Source: Luteibacter sp. 9135 (GTDB lineage Bacteria; Pseudomonadota; Gammaproteobacteria; Xanthomonadales; Rhodanobacteraceae). From it: a stretch of DNA of 64,000 nt. Location: positions 3,961,501-4,025,500 of the forward strand of contig NZ_JQNB01000001.1 of NCBI RefSeq assembly GCF_000745005.1, read 5' to 3'. Made by a program: the position numbers and the translations under genes. Of the stretch, positions 41,887-52,673 are shown one piece after another. The notes beneath the pieces are model-generated. The model had not been told where the DNA came from and ran no database searches. It saw nothing but the letters and a program-made list of their open reading frames with translations. Every line of letters begins with the position of its first letter. Position 1 is the stretch's first letter.

Positions 41887-42129
41887 CTACCCTCGCGGAA
41901 ACGTACCGATACGGCGTCTTGCATAGATGGCCAGACCGATCGGAAGGTAGCTCCACAGGTACACGCCATCGGGATACCCGGAATACGCCACTGCGAACGT
42001 CGGTATCAAAGGCATCACCAGCGCGAACGGCCAGATCAGGTGCAGCAGCCGGTTGAACGAGACCACCACGATCAACACGCCGACGGCGACGGTCGTAAGG
42101 TTGGCGGCAACGATGGCATGCAGGGACAT
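41887..42129 (-). CDS. Small membrane protein, unknown
   Basis: An 80-residue protein with two to three hydrophobic segments (about 7-25, 27-45 and 55-70) and a basic C-terminus (YARRRIGTFPRG). An earlier in-frame ATG at 42174 would add 15 residues. The ribosome site is weak. It lies between the MFS remnant and the initiator tRNA terminator. It could be a real small inner-membrane protein; I recognise no family. Confidence 0.45.
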   Translation of the reverse strand: MSLHAIVAANLTTVAVGVLIVVVSFNRLLHLIWPFALVMPLIPTFAVAYSGYPDGVYLWSYLPIGLAIYARRRIGTFPRG

Positions 42130-42180
42130 GCGGCCATTATGGCGCTGCGGCGGGCGTTGCATAGCCAACGCCACAAAAGA

Positions 42181-42214
42181 AAACGGCGCGATCCCGGTAG
42201 AGATCGCGCCGTTT
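42181..42214 (-). terminator. Terminator of the initiator tRNA gene
   Basis: A perfect 13-bp stem, AAACGGCGCGATC at 42181-42193 and GATCGCGCCGTTT at 42202-42214, is followed on the minus strand by TTTTCTTTTG. It lies 11 bases beyond the tRNA 3' end. Confidence 0.9.
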
Positions 42215-42224
42215 CATTTAAAAC

Positions 42225-42301
<77 letters not shown>

Positions 42302-42313
42302 TCAGAGTCAGCA

Positions 42314-42342
42314 AGTATATGGATGTGGCCGGTTTCTTGCAA
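42314..42342 (-). promoter_or_regulatory. Promoter of the initiator tRNA gene
   Basis: On the minus strand TTGCAA (42337-42342) and TATACT (42314-42319) are spaced by 17 bases, 13 bases from the tRNA 5' end. The match and position fit a sigma-70 stable-RNA promoter. Confidence 0.7.
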
Positions 42343-42455
42343 GCCCCTTTTTTACATTCGTGTGAAAAAGATACGTGCCGGACCATGACACGACGCAAAA
42401 CGCGACCTCGTGGCGCGCGCAACGCGGGATATTCGGGCCACACCACACAAGGTCG

Positions 42456-42647
42456 GTAGGAGCGCACGATGTGCGCGAACCCCAAACCCATATGTCGCGA
42501 ATGAAGCCATGCGCCCCATGGATCCAAGGCGGTTCCGTGCGTCCGTTATGTGTTTTTCCCGGCGTCCGGAAACGCCTGCACGGATGCCATGCACGGCTTC
42601 CGTCGCCGTTGCCATGTCGAGGGATCGCGCACATCGTGCGCTCCTAC
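42456..42647. repeat. Head-out REP pair between nuoN and the initiator tRNA
   Basis: A forward REP at 42456-42478 and a reverse REP at 42625-42647 enclose a 146-base spacer. The spacer has no gene or shared repeat that I can see. Together with the tRNA promoter and nuo terminator, this accounts for the gap 42302-42741. Confidence 0.85.
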
Positions 42648-42684
42648 CCCTAATGCTCCACATCACCACACGCCCCGGCGTCGT

Positions 42685-42719
42685 TCCAAAAAAAAAGCGC
42701 CGGAGACCGGCGCTTTTTT
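42685..42719 (-). terminator. Terminator of the nuo operon
   Basis: GCGCCGG (42697-42703) and CCGGCGC (42707-42713) enclose AGA, with T-tracts on both strands. It lies 22 bases beyond the nuoN stop codon. Confidence 0.92.
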
Positions 42720-42741
42720 CACTGCAAACCGCCCTGCCCTA

Positions 42742-44202
42742 TCAGCCGGCGAAGGCCTTCTGGCACCAGGCCAGCAGCGGTGCCCAGGTGAAGCCCAGGA
42801 CCAGCAGCGCGAGGGCGTTGATCGACAGCACCCAGCGTGCCGGCGCGTCGGCACGGGCGCGCACGTCGGTGCCTTCCAGCGGGGCGTCGAAGTACATCAC
42901 CTTCACGACGCGCAGGTAGTAGTAAAGGCCGACGATGGCGAACACGGCGCCGACCAGGGCCAGCCAGAGGAAGCCCGCATCCACGGCCGCCTTAAGCACC
43001 AGCAGCTTGCCGAAGAAGCCGAACAGCGGCGGCACGCCGGCCAGCGAGAACATCACCAGCAGCATCAGGAAAGCGAACCACGGCGAGCGCTGGTTGAGGC
43101 CGCGCAGGTCGTCGATCTCCTCGCACTCGAAGCCCGACCGCGACAGCACCAGGATCATGCCGAACGCTGCGGCGCTGGTCAGCGCGTAGCTGACGGCATA
43201 GAACATGGAGGCCGAGTAGCCTTCCGGGCTGGCATTGACCAGGCCCAAGAGCAGGTAGCCCATGTGCGAGATGGTCGAATAGGCCAGCAGGCGCTTGAGG
43301 TTGGTCTGCACGATGGCGACCAGGTTACCGATGGCCAGCGACAGCACGGCCAGCGTGGCCAGCATCATCTGCCACTGCGGTGCCAGGCCGGTCGCGCCGC
43401 CCGCGGCATCACCCATGCCAGTGGACAGCAGGCGATAGGCCATGCCGAACGCCGCCAGCTTCTGCGCCGAACCGATGAAGATGGTCACGGCGGTGGGCGA
43501 GCCCTGGTAGACGTCCGGAATCCACATGTGGAACGGCGCGGCGCCGAGCTTGAAGCCGATGCCGACGATCATGAAGACCAGGCCGAACAGCAGCAGCGTC
43601 TTCCACTCGGTGGTGACGATGGCCGCGTGGATCGTGTGCAGGTCGAGGCTGTGGGTGGCGCCGTAGATCATCGACATGCCGTACAGCAGCATGCCCGAGG
43701 CCAGCGCGCCCAGCACGAAGTACTTGATGGCGGCTTCGGAAGACAGCTGCGAGTCGCGATTGAGGGCGACCAGGGCGTACGACGAAAGCGTCAGCAGCTC
43801 GAGGCCCAGGTACACGGTGACCAAGCTGCCCGCCGACACGAGGAACATCGTGCCGACGGTAGCGAACAGGGTCAACGTGTAGAACTCACCGAACGGGATG
43901 GCCCGCTCGCGCAGGTACGGACGCGCATAAACGAAGATCACGGCCGTGATCAGCAGCGAGAACAGCTTCAGCACTTCGGCCACGCCGTCGCGGATGAACA
44001 TGCCGCCGAAAGCGGTGACCGTGCCATCCGGCTGACCGCTGACGACGAGGTACGCGCCGATCACGAGGACCAGGATGGAGAGCCAGTGCACCGCGCCCTT
44101 CTGCGCCGGCGCGAGCCAGGCGTCCAGGAGCAGGAGCACGCAGGCAGCCAGCACGAGGTAAACCTCGGGGAGCAGGATCAGGATGTCGTTGATACCAGGC
44201 AT
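42742..44202 (-). CDS. nuoN: NADH-quinone oxidoreductase subunit N
   Basis: One of the three Mrp-antiporter-like proton-pumping membrane subunits of Complex I. The 486 residues form about 14 transmembrane helices; the conserved region with LGAAPFHMWIPDVYQGSPT carries the family's key histidine and lysine surroundings. ATG at 44202 follows the nuoM stop by 13 bases. It is last in the operon and is followed by a strong terminator. Confidence 0.96.
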   Translation of the reverse strand: MPGINDILILLPEVYLVLAACVLLLLDAWLAPAQKGAVHWLSILVLVIGAYLVVSGQPDGTVTAFGGMFIRDGVAEVLKLFSLLITAVIFVYARPYLRERAIPFGEFYTLTLFATVGTMFLVSAGSLVTVYLGLELLTLSSYALVALNRDSQLSSEAAIKYFVLGALASGMLLYGMSMIYGATHSLDLHTIHAAIVTTEWKTLLLFGLVFMIVGIGFKLGAAPFHMWIPDVYQGSPTAVTIFIGSAQKLAAFGMAYRLLSTGMGDAAGGATGLAPQWQMMLATLAVLSLAIGNLVAIVQTNLKRLLAYSTISHMGYLLLGLVNASPEGYSASMFYAVSYALTSAAAFGMILVLSRSGFECEEIDDLRGLNQRSPWFAFLMLLVMFSLAGVPPLFGFFGKLLVLKAAVDAGFLWLALVGAVFAIVGLYYYLRVVKVMYFDAPLEGTDVRARADAPARWVLSINALALLVLGFTWAPLLAWCQKAFAG

Positions 44203-44215
44203 GGATAGTTCCCGC

Positions 44216-45727
44216 TCAGACTTTGGTGATGGCCAGCTGCTCGACGATCCGAGCAACCGAGGCATCCATCAGGTGGACCAGCGGCTCCGGCCAGATACCG
44301 AAGACCAGCACACCGGCGGCGAACGCGCTCAGCATGAAGATCTCGCGACCGTTGACGTCCGTCAGTTCCGCGACGTGCTTGTTCTTGATGTCGCCCCAGA
44401 GGACGCGCTTGACCATCCACAGCGTGTAAGCCGCGCCAATGATCAGGGTGAACGCGGCGAACAACGCGATCCACGGGTTGGCACTGAACGAGGCCAGGAT
44501 GACCATGAACTCGCCGACGAACCCGCTGGTACCCGGCAGGCCGCTGTTGGCCATGGCGAACAGCACGTAGAACGGGGCGAAGATCGGCATCACGTTGATG
44601 ACGCCGCCGTAATCCTTGATCTGTCGGGTATGCATGCGGTCGTACAGCACGCCGATGCAGCTGAACATCGCGCCGGAAATGAAGCCGTGCGAAATCATCT
44701 GGACCATGGCGCCCTGCATGCCCAGGCGTGCCGCCTCGACATTGTCCGAGTCACGCACCAGCAGGAAGGCGATGAAGATACCCAGGGTGACGAAACCCAT
44801 GTGCGCGATGGACGAGTACGCCACCAGCTTCTTCATGTCCTGCTGCACGAGCGCGATGTAGCCGATGTAGCAGACCGCGATCAGGCTGAGCACGATGACC
44901 AGCCAGGCGAAGTGGTGCGAGGCATCCGGCACGATCGGCAGGCTGAAACGGAGGAAGCCGTAGCCACCGATCTTCAGCATCACCGCCGCCAGCACCACCG
45001 AGCCGCCCGTGGGCGCCTCGACGTGGGCATCCGGCAGCCACGTATGCACCGGCACCATCGGGACCTTGATGGCGAAGCCCAGCAGGAAGGCGAAGAACAG
45101 CCAGCTCTGCTCGGTCAGCGTCAGGTGCACGTTGGCCATGTCCGACAGCGCGAAGCTGCCGCCGGTCTTGTGATACAGGTAAATCAGGCCGACCAGCATG
45201 AAGATCGAGCCGAAGAACGTGTAGATGAAGAACTTCAGCGTGGCATAGACGCGACGCGGGCCACCCCAGATACCGATGAGGATGAACATCGGGATCAGCA
45301 TGGCTTCGAAGAACACGTAGAACAGCAACGCGTCCGTCGCGCAGAACACGCCGATCATCAGGCCTTCGAGGATCAGCATCGCCGCCATGTACTGGTGCGG
45401 CTTGTTCTGGATGACTTCCCAGGCGCCCACGATCACCAGGATCTGGGTGAAGGTGGTCAGGACGATGAGCGCAACGGAGATACCGTCGACGGCCAGCGAG
45501 TAGTTGATGCCGAGCGAGGGAATCCAGCTCAGCGTTTCGTTGAGCTGCATCGTACCCGTGGCGGCGTCGTAGGCAGGCAGGAGGGCCAGGCTGGCGGCGA
45601 ACGTGGCAACCGCCACCAGCAGGGAGATCCAGCGGGCGAGGCCTGGGCGACCGGAACCGGCCAACAGCACCGGGATGGCGCCGACGACCGGAAGCCAGAT
45701 CAGCAGGCTGAGCAAGTGATTCGACAT
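44216..45727 (-). CDS. nuoM: NADH-quinone oxidoreductase subunit M
   Basis: A 503-residue antiporter-like proton-pumping subunit of Complex I with about 14 membrane helices. It carries the family motif AIKVPMVPVHTWLPDAHVEAPTG, with the essential lysine before the broken helix and histidine in the loop, and VAYSSIAHMGFV. It sits between nuoL and nuoN with short gaps (14 and 13 bases). Confidence 0.97.
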   Translation of the reverse strand: MSNHLLSLLIWLPVVGAIPVLLAGSGRPGLARWISLLVAVATFAASLALLPAYDAATGTMQLNETLSWIPSLGINYSLAVDGISVALIVLTTFTQILVIVGAWEVIQNKPHQYMAAMLILEGLMIGVFCATDALLFYVFFEAMLIPMFILIGIWGGPRRVYATLKFFIYTFFGSIFMLVGLIYLYHKTGGSFALSDMANVHLTLTEQSWLFFAFLLGFAIKVPMVPVHTWLPDAHVEAPTGGSVVLAAVMLKIGGYGFLRFSLPIVPDASHHFAWLVIVLSLIAVCYIGYIALVQQDMKKLVAYSSIAHMGFVTLGIFIAFLLVRDSDNVEAARLGMQGAMVQMISHGFISGAMFSCIGVLYDRMHTRQIKDYGGVINVMPIFAPFYVLFAMANSGLPGTSGFVGEFMVILASFSANPWIALFAAFTLIIGAAYTLWMVKRVLWGDIKNKHVAELTDVNGREIFMLSAFAAGVLVFGIWPEPLVHLMDASVARIVEQLAITKV

Positions 45728-45741
45728 AGAGCTCGTTTCCC

Positions 45742-47844
45742 TTATTGCCCGATCAGCCAGTACCCGCCGAGAAGCAGGATAAGACCGAGGATCATGGCGA
45801 ACGCGTAGTGGAAGAGGAATCCGGATTGCAGACGACGGGCGCCGCTCGCGATGCGCTGCACGAGGCCGGCCGAGCCGTTGACGATGGCGCCGTCGATGAT
45901 GGCGGTATCGCCCACCTTCGACAGGCCTTCGCCCAGCTTCACGCCGCCCTTCGCGAACACCGCGAAGTAGAGTTCATCGATCCAGTACTTGTGGTCGAGC
46001 AGGTTGAACACCGGCTTCAGCGCGTTCTTCGCCTTGTCGGCGATCGACGGGTTGAACAGGTAGACGTAGGTGGCGACGATGAAGCCGGCGGCCGCGATCC
46101 AGAACGGCGGCTGCATGAAGCCGTGCAGGCCGGCTGCCAAAGCGCCGTGGAACTCGTGCGCAAGCTCGCCCAGCACGTTGTTGGCCTCGTTCACGTGGAT
46201 CGCCTTGCCGAACCAGTCGCCGAACAGCATCGGGCCGACGGTGAAGAAGCCGATCAGGATGGACGGGATGGCCAGCAGCACCAGCGGGACGGTGACGACC
46301 CACGGCGACTCGTGCGGCGCGTGCTCCAGCACGCCGGGCGTGTGGTGCGGGTCTTCCTTGTGCGTATCGGCGTGGTCTTCCTCGTGCGGCACGGCATGCG
46401 CATCGTGGCCCAGCGGCTGGTCGTGCTTGGCATGCGCCACGTGTGCGGCGTGCGCATGGCCATGGGCCACCGTGAAGCGCTCCTTGCCGTGGAAAGTCAT
46501 ATAGAGCAGGCGGAAGCTGTAGAGCGAGGTGACGAACACGCCACCCATCACGCAGAAGTAGGCGTACGACGCACCCCAGCGATGCGACTCGCCGACGGCC
46601 TCGATGATCGCGTCCTTCGAGTAGAAGCCCGAGAAGAACGGTGTGCCGGCCAAGGCCAGCGAGCCGATCCACATCGTGATCCAGGTCACCGGCATGTACT
46701 TGCGCAGGCCGCCCATGTAGCGCATGTCCTGCTCGTGGTGCATGCCCATGATGACCGAGCCCGCACCCAGGAACAGCAGCGCCTTGAAGAAGGCATGGGT
46801 CATCAGGTGGAACACCGCGCCGCTATAGGCGGACACACCCAGCGCCACGGTCATGTAGCCCAGCTGCGACAGCGTGGAATACGCGATGACGCGCTTGATG
46901 TCGTTCTGCACGATGCCGATCAGGCCGGTGAAGAACGCCGTGGTCGAACCGATCACCAGGATGAAAGACAGCGCGCCCTCGGTCAGCTCGAAGATCGGCG
47001 ACATGCGCGCGACCATGAAGATACCCGCCGTGACCATGGTCGCCGCATGGATCAGCGCGGAGATGGGCGTGGGACCTTCCATCGAGTCCGGCAGCCACAC
47101 GTGCAGCGGTACCTGGGCCGACTTGCCCATGGCACCGATGAACAGCAGGATGCCGATCACCGTGGCGGCATCCCACGCGTGGTTCTGCGTGATCTGCAGC
47201 GTCTTGCCGACCAGCTCCGGGGCGTGGTCGAAGGCAGTCTGGTAGTCCAGCGTGCCCATGAAGTACAGGATGGCCGAGATACCCAGGAGGAAACCGAAGT
47301 CGCCCACGCGGTTGACCAGGAACGCCTTGAGGTTGGCGAAGATCGCCGTGGGGCGCTTGTACCAGAAGCCGATCAGCAGGTACGACACCAGGCCCACTGC
47401 TTCCCAGCCGAAGAACAGCTGCATGAAGTTGTTGCTCATGACGAGCATCAGCATCGAGAAGGTGAACAGGGAGATGTAGCTGAAGAAGCGCGTATAGCCC
47501 GGGTCTTCTTCCATGTAGCCGATGGTGTACAGGTGCACCAGCAGCGACACGAAGGTCACCACCACCATCATCATGGCGGTGAGGCGGTCGACCATGAAGC
47601 CGACCGAGGCGTGGTACTTGCCGATCTCGAACCAGGTGTAGATGTCCTGGTTGAAGTTCTGCGCACCGGCGAAGACCAGCTGGTACAGGACGTAGAACGA
47701 GAGGGCGCAGGAAATGCCCACACCGAGGATGGTCGCGGTGTGCGCCCCTGCCCGGCCGATCATCCGTCCGAACAGGCCGGCCAGGATCGACCCCACCAGC
47801 GGTGCCAGTGCGATCGTCAGCAGGATTGAAAGCGAGAGACTCAT
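45742..47844 (-). CDS. nuoL: NADH-quinone oxidoreductase subunit L
   Basis: The 700-residue distal proton-pumping subunit with the long amphipathic lateral helix at its C-terminus. The conserved AMGKSAQVPLHVWLPDSMEG contains the key lysine and histidine. An unusual stretch at about residues 455-512 holds some 15 histidines (for example HGHAHAAHVAHAKHD and EEDHADTHKEDPHH) in a loop between membrane helices. nuoK lies 4 bases upstream, implying tight coupling. Confidence 0.97.
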   Translation of the reverse strand: MSLSLSILLTIALAPLVGSILAGLFGRMIGRAGAHTATILGVGISCALSFYVLYQLVFAGAQNFNQDIYTWFEIGKYHASVGFMVDRLTAMMMVVVTFVSLLVHLYTIGYMEEDPGYTRFFSYISLFTFSMLMLVMSNNFMQLFFGWEAVGLVSYLLIGFWYKRPTAIFANLKAFLVNRVGDFGFLLGISAILYFMGTLDYQTAFDHAPELVGKTLQITQNHAWDAATVIGILLFIGAMGKSAQVPLHVWLPDSMEGPTPISALIHAATMVTAGIFMVARMSPIFELTEGALSFILVIGSTTAFFTGLIGIVQNDIKRVIAYSTLSQLGYMTVALGVSAYSGAVFHLMTHAFFKALLFLGAGSVIMGMHHEQDMRYMGGLRKYMPVTWITMWIGSLALAGTPFFSGFYSKDAIIEAVGESHRWGASYAYFCVMGGVFVTSLYSFRLLYMTFHGKERFTVAHGHAHAAHVAHAKHDQPLGHDAHAVPHEEDHADTHKEDPHHTPGVLEHAPHESPWVVTVPLVLLAIPSILIGFFTVGPMLFGDWFGKAIHVNEANNVLGELAHEFHGALAAGLHGFMQPPFWIAAAGFIVATYVYLFNPSIADKAKNALKPVFNLLDHKYWIDELYFAVFAKGGVKLGEGLSKVGDTAIIDGAIVNGSAGLVQRIASGARRLQSGFLFHYAFAMILGLILLLGGYWLIGQ

Positions 47845-47848
47845 CGGA

Positions 47849-48154
47849 TCAACCCTTCATGCTGTCGATTTCGGCGACATTGATCGTGCTGCGGTTACGG
47901 AACAGCAGGACCAGGATCGCCAGGCCGATGGCGGATTCCGCCGCGGCCACGGTGAGGATGAAGAACACGAAGACCTGGCCGCCGACATCGCCGAAGAAGC
48001 GCGAGAAAGCCACGAAGTTGGTGTTCACCGCCAGGAGCATCAGCTCGATCGCCATGAGCAGCACGATCACGTTCTTGCGGTTGATGAAGAGTCCGGCGAC
48101 CGCGATACAGAAGAGGATCGCGCCGAGGACGATGTAATGGGAAAGCGTGATCAC
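47849..48154 (-). CDS. nuoK: NADH-quinone oxidoreductase subunit K
   Basis: A 101-residue membrane subunit with three helices. The two conserved glutamates of the proton path appear in [13 protein letters not shown] and [11 protein letters not shown]. The GTG start overlaps the nuoJ stop (GTGA at 48151-48154), indicating translational coupling. Confidence 0.97.
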   Translation of the reverse strand: MITLSHYIVLGAILFCIAVAGLFINRKNVIVLLMAIELMLLAVNTNFVAFSRFFGDVGGQVFVFFILTVAAAESAIGLAILVLLFRNRSTINVAEIDSMKG

Positions 48155-48816
48155 TTGGCGTTCTCCTGCGTCGGGTCGACCACCGGGGCCGGTACGGGGG
48201 CCGGGCTGACGGAAGCCATCGTTTCGGTGGCCACCTTCACCACGCGGACGCGGTCGGTCGCGTGCACGGCGACCTGCTGCGACGCGGTCTGGTGACGGAC
48301 ACCCAGACGCTGGCGCAGCGTGAGTGCTACGGCAGCCACCACACCCACGGTGAGGATCAGGGCGGCGATCTCGAACGGAAGCAGGAAGTCGGTGTAGAGC
48401 GCCTGGCCCAGCCAGGCCACGTTGGACTCACCGGCCGGGTTGGGACCGAGTGTGTGCGCGTGCATGGCCTTCACGCCGATCATCGCCAGCATCTCCACCA
48501 GCATGACCAGCGCCACGATGATGCCCACCGGCAGATAACGGATGAAGCCCTCGCGGACCACCTCCTGCTTGATGTCCAGCATCATGACCACGAACAGGAA
48601 CAGCACCATGACCGCGCCGACGTAGACCACCACCAGGGCGATGGCCAGGAACTCGGCCTCGGCCAGCAGCCACACGCAGGCCATGCTGAAGAAGGTCAGC
48701 ACCAGCGAGAGCACGGCATGCACCGAGTTCTTCACGGTGATGACCATCAGCGCGCCGATGACGGCGATACCCGCGAACAGGTAGAAACAGATGAGTTGGA
48801 GCAGATCGGTATTCAT
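48151..48816 (-). CDS. nuoJ: NADH-quinone oxidoreductase subunit J
   Basis: A 221-residue membrane subunit with five helices, including the conserved region [19 protein letters not shown] that contains the pi-bulge helix near the quinone site. The C-terminal tail beyond the last helix (about 175-221) is Ala/Pro/Val-rich and likely cytoplasmic. Start ATG at 48816, 21 bases after the nuoI stop. Confidence 0.96.
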   Translation of the reverse strand: MNTDLLQLICFYLFAGIAVIGALMVITVKNSVHAVLSLVLTFFSMACVWLLAEAEFLAIALVVVYVGAVMVLFLFVVMMLDIKQEVVREGFIRYLPVGIIVALVMLVEMLAMIGVKAMHAHTLGPNPAGESNVAWLGQALYTDFLLPFEIAALILTVGVVAAVALTLRQRLGVRHQTASQQVAVHATDRVRVVKVATETMASVSPAPVPAPVVDPTQENAK

Positions 48817-48837
48817 CGCGTGATTTCTCCGGGCGCC

Positions 48838-49329
48838 TCAGCGGTAAGCCGCGTCTTGCGCGCGGGCGGCAGCGATGTCCTGCTCGAAGCGGTCGCCGAT
48901 GGCCAGCAGCTGGCCCTTGGTGACCACGTTCTCGCCGCGATGTTCGAAGTGGTACTCGTGCACGTGCGTCTCGACGATGGAATCGACCGGGCAGCTCTCT
49001 TCGCAGAAACCGCAGAAGATGCACTTGAACAGGTCGATGTCGTAGCGCGTGGTGCGACGCTGGCCGTCTTCCGGGCGCGGGGCCGAGTCGATGGTGATCG
49101 CCAGCGCCGGGCACACCGCCTCGCACAGCTTGCAGGCGATGCAGCGCTCTTCGCCGTTGGCGTAACGGCGCAGCGCGTGCAGGCCACGGAAGCGGTTGGA
49201 CTTGGGAATGTGCTCGAACGGGTAGCGCATGGTGTACTTCGGGCTGAACATGTAGCGCATGGTCAGGCCCATGCCCTGGAACAGCTCGATGAGCAGCAGG
49301 CTCTTGAGGTAATGGATAACGCGGGTCAT
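48838..49329 (-). CDS. nuoI: NADH-quinone oxidoreductase subunit I
   Basis: A 163-residue ferredoxin-like subunit carrying two [4Fe-4S] clusters (N6a and N6b), visible as [12 protein letters not shown] and [12 protein letters not shown]. It links the peripheral arm to the quinone-reducing NuoB. The N-terminus ([16 protein letters not shown]) is amphipathic and lies on the membrane. ATG at 49329 is 5 bases after the nuoH stop. Confidence 0.97.
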   Translation of the reverse strand: MTRVIHYLKSLLLIELFQGMGLTMRYMFSPKYTMRYPFEHIPKSNRFRGLHALRRYANGEERCIACKLCEAVCPALAITIDSAPRPEDGQRRTTRYDIDLFKCIFCGFCEESCPVDSIVETHVHEYHFEHRGENVVTKGQLLAIGDRFEQDIAAARAQDAAYR

Positions 49330-49334
49330 GGCGA

Positions 49335-50357
49335 TCAGGCTCCCGTGCCGAGGTGGACCCAGCCGAAATACTTCATGCAGCCGGCGACGAGGACCCAGAC
49401 GATGGTGATGGGGATGAAGACCTTCCAGCCGAGACGCATGATCTGGTCGTAGCGGTAGCGCGGGAAGCTGGCGCGGAACCACAGGAACAGGAAGGCGAAG
49501 AAGAAGGCCTTGATGAACAGCCAGTGGAAACCACCGTGGCCCAGCAGGCCCCAGGATTCCGGGAACGGCGACAGCCAGCCACCCATGAAGAAGATCGAGG
49601 TCAGGAAGCTGACCAGGATCATGTTGGCGTACTCGGCCAGGAAGAACAGCGCGAACGGCGAGCCGGAGTATTCGACGTGGAAGCCTGCGACGATCTCGGA
49701 TTCGCCTTCGGCCACGTCGAACGGCGCGCGGTTGGTTTCCGCGACACCCGAGACGAAGTAGATGACGAACACCGGCAGCAACGGCAGCCAGTACCACGTG
49801 AAGAAGTTGCCCGACTGCGCGTTGACGATGGCGGACAGGTTGAGGCTGCCCGTCAGCACCAGCACGCAGACGATCGACATGCCCATGGCCAGCTCGTAGG
49901 AGATGACCTGAGCCGCCGCGCGCATGGCGCCGAGCATCGCGTAGCGCGAGTTGGACGACCAGCCGGCGAGGATGATGCCGTAGACGCCCATCGAGGTCAT
50001 CGCCAGAAGGTACAGCACGCCGGCGTTGACGTTGGCCAGCACCACTTCAGGACCGAACGGCACCACGGCCCAGGCGGCCAGTGCCGGCACCAGGGCCAGC
50101 AGCGGGGCCAGGTAATACAGCGCCCGGTTGGCGTTGGTCGGAAGGATGACTTCCTTCAGCAGCAGCTTGACGACGTCGGCGAAGGCCTGCAGCAGGCCCG
50201 CCGGGCCAACCTTGTTGGGCCCCATGCGGACGTGCATCCAGCCCAGCACCTTGCGCTCCCACCAGACGAAGAGTGCGACGCCGACGACCAGCGGCAGCAC
50301 GATCGCCAGGATGTAGAGGATCGGCAGCAACAGGTGGTCGAAGAGTTGATCGGCCAT
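49335..50357 (-). CDS. nuoH: NADH-quinone oxidoreductase subunit H
   Basis: A 340-residue membrane subunit forming the floor of the quinone chamber. It has eight predicted helices, the conserved [19 protein letters not shown] near residue 34, and the acidic loop [13 protein letters not shown] typical of the E-channel entrance. The gap to nuoG is 3 bases. Confidence 0.97.
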   Translation of the reverse strand: MADQLFDHLLLPILYILAIVLPLVVGVALFVWWERKVLGWMHVRMGPNKVGPAGLLQAFADVVKLLLKEVILPTNANRALYYLAPLLALVPALAAWAVVPFGPEVVLANVNAGVLYLLAMTSMGVYGIILAGWSSNSRYAMLGAMRAAAQVISYELAMGMSIVCVLVLTGSLNLSAIVNAQSGNFFTWYWLPLLPVFVIYFVSGVAETNRAPFDVAEGESEIVAGFHVEYSGSPFALFFLAEYANMILVSFLTSIFFMGGWLSPFPESWGLLGHGGFHWLFIKAFFFAFLFLWFRASFPRYRYDQIMRLGWKVFIPITIVWVLVAGCMKYFGWVHLGTGA

Positions 50358-50360
50358 GGG

Positions 50361-52673
50361 TTATGCCTTGCTCACGGTGATGGCCGCGCCGTACGGGGGC
50401 AGCATGGCGGTTTCGGAATGCGCGGCTTCGATCCAGACGGCACCGGCCGGCACCGCCTCGTCGAACACCACGGGCAGCACGCTGTCGCCGATACGCGCGT
50501 TGGCGCCATCGGCAAGACCCAGCCTACCCGCCTCGTCCGCGCCGATGCGGATAGCCGCCGGGCGGTTGAGCGGATGCGCGTTCAGTGCACCGGCGCGACG
50601 CAGGACCGCGTCGCCGCGGTAGATCGGCGTGGTGACCAGGCGCGACAGCGTGACACCCGAGGCACGCGGTGCGAGCACCTGGCGCGCGTCGGTCGTGCGC
50701 TCGGTCAGTCCGTCGCGAAGACCGGCAAGGTCCTCGAACTCGAAGCCCGGCACGTTCAGCAGGCCGCCCAGCGCGCGGAGCACCTTCCAGCCCGGACGGG
50801 CCTCACCCGGGGCCTTGGCACCCGCGACCACGACCTGGGCCGTGCCTTCGACGTTGACCAGGGTCGCATCGATCTCGGGCGTGAGGCCGATCGGCAGGAT
50901 CACGTCCGCCGAGTCCTTCAAGGCATCGCTGGCGTAGGCCGCGAAAGCCACCACCGTCTGCGCCGAGTGCATCGCCTGCTGCGCGAGCGCACCGTCGGCG
51001 AAGTCGTGCGGCGGCTCGACGTTGTACAGGATGTAACCCTTGCGGGCCTGGGCCAGCATGCCGCGCGCGTCGAGGCCGCCGGCGCCGGGTAGCACGCCCA
51101 CCGACGACAAGCCCAGCGCATTGGCACCCACCGGGATCTCGTTGAACGCCGCGCCGGCCGCCTGCGCGATGAAGCGCGCGATGGCGCGCAGCCAGGAGGC
51201 TTCCGGATGGGTCACCGCGGCATGGCCGAAGATCACGATGGCCTGGTCGCCCAGCGCCTTGAACGCATCGCGGTGCGCGTCCGTGGTCTCCACCCCGTTC
51301 AGCGCCGACACCAGGGCATCGGGCACCGTGGCACCGTGCTCACTGGCGGCCTTGGCCAGGACCAGCAGCTCGTTGACCAGCGCATGGGGCGCGGCTACCG
51401 ACTCACCGGCCAGCGGGTAATTGAAGTTGAAGTGCGCGGGGTTGACCGCATACACCTTGGCGCCCTTCTTCACCGCCTGGCGCAGGCGATGGTTCAGCAG
51501 CGGCACTTCGTGGCGCAGGTCGGAGCCGACCAGCAGCGCCGCCTTGACCTTGTCGATCGAGGCGATCGGCGAGGCGAACGGCCGCGCGAACGCGTTGTCG
51601 GCGAAGTCGAGCTGGCGCAGGCGGTGGTCCACATGGGCACTGCCCAGGCCGCGCGCGAGGCGGACGATCAGCTCGCCTTCCTCGTTCGACGTGGCGCCAT
51701 GCACCAGCACGCCCAGATCGGCACCGGACACGCTCTTCAGCGACTCGGCGGCCACGGCCAGCGCGTCGTCCCACGTGGTGGCGGCCCACTGCCCGTTGCG
51801 CTTGACCATCGGGGTCTTCACGCGGTCGGCGGCGTACAGGCCCTGGTGGCTGTAGCGGTCGCGATCGGACAGCCAGCACTCGTTGATGGTTTCGTTGTCG
51901 CGCGGCACCGTGCGCAGCACTTCGCCGCGACGCGCGTGCAGCCACAGGTTGGAGCCGAACGCGTCGTGATAGGCCACCGACGGGCGGGCGATCAGCTCCC
52001 AGGCGCGCGCCTGGAACTGGAACGGCTTGTTGGTCAGCGCACCCACCGGGCAGACGTCGATGATGTTGCCCGACAGTTCGCTCTCGATGGTCTTGCCGAT
52101 GTACGTGCCGATCTCGAGGTTTTCACCGCGGCTCATGCCACCCAGTTCGTACGTGCCGGCGATCTCGCTGGTGAAGCGGACGCAGCGCGTGCACTGGATG
52201 CAGCGGGTCATCTCGGTGGCGATCAGCGGCCCGATGTTCTCGTCGGCCACCGTGCGCTTGCGCTCGGTGTAGCGGGACACCGAGCGGCCATAGCCCAGCG
52301 AGACGTCCTGCAGTTCGCATTCGCCGCCCTGGTCGCAGATCGGGCAGTCCAGCGGATGGTTGATCAGCAGGAATTCCATCACGTTGCGCTGCGACTTCAG
52401 CGCCTTGTCGGAGCGCGTGAACACCTTCATGCCCTCGCCCACCGGCGTGGCGCAGGCCGGTGCCGGCTTGGGCATCTTCTCGATTTCCACCAGGCACATG
52501 CGGCAGTTGGCGGCGATCGGAAGCTTGCGGTGGTAGCAGAAGCGCGGGATGGCGATACCGACGGCATCGGCCGCCTGGATGATCATCGACCCCTTGGCTA
52601 CCTGCACCGGTACGCCGTCGATCTCGACATTGACGAGATCCGGCGCGGCATTGGCTACGGGCTGCGCACTCAT
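50361..52673 (-). CDS. nuoG: NADH-quinone oxidoreductase subunit G
   Basis: A 770-residue iron-sulfur subunit of the electron-input arm. The N-terminus holds the [2Fe-2S] site ([16 protein letters not shown]), then the [14 protein letters not shown] motif of N5 and [10 protein letters not shown] of N4. A molybdopterin-oxidoreductase-like domain without obvious cofactor function follows. ATG overlaps the nuoF stop (ATGA at 52670-52673). Confidence 0.96.
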   Translation of the reverse strand: MSAQPVANAAPDLVNVEIDGVPVQVAKGSMIIQAADAVGIAIPRFCYHRKLPIAANCRMCLVEIEKMPKPAPACATPVGEGMKVFTRSDKALKSQRNVMEFLLINHPLDCPICDQGGECELQDVSLGYGRSVSRYTERKRTVADENIGPLIATEMTRCIQCTRCVRFTSEIAGTYELGGMSRGENLEIGTYIGKTIESELSGNIIDVCPVGALTNKPFQFQARAWELIARPSVAYHDAFGSNLWLHARRGEVLRTVPRDNETINECWLSDRDRYSHQGLYAADRVKTPMVKRNGQWAATTWDDALAVAAESLKSVSGADLGVLVHGATSNEEGELIVRLARGLGSAHVDHRLRQLDFADNAFARPFASPIASIDKVKAALLVGSDLRHEVPLLNHRLRQAVKKGAKVYAVNPAHFNFNYPLAGESVAAPHALVNELLVLAKAASEHGATVPDALVSALNGVETTDAHRDAFKALGDQAIVIFGHAAVTHPEASWLRAIARFIAQAAGAAFNEIPVGANALGLSSVGVLPGAGGLDARGMLAQARKGYILYNVEPPHDFADGALAQQAMHSAQTVVAFAAYASDALKDSADVILPIGLTPEIDATLVNVEGTAQVVVAGAKAPGEARPGWKVLRALGGLLNVPGFEFEDLAGLRDGLTERTTDARQVLAPRASGVTLSRLVTTPIYRGDAVLRRAGALNAHPLNRPAAIRIGADEAGRLGLADGANARIGDSVLPVVFDEAVPAGAVWIEAAHSETAMLPPYGAAITVSKA

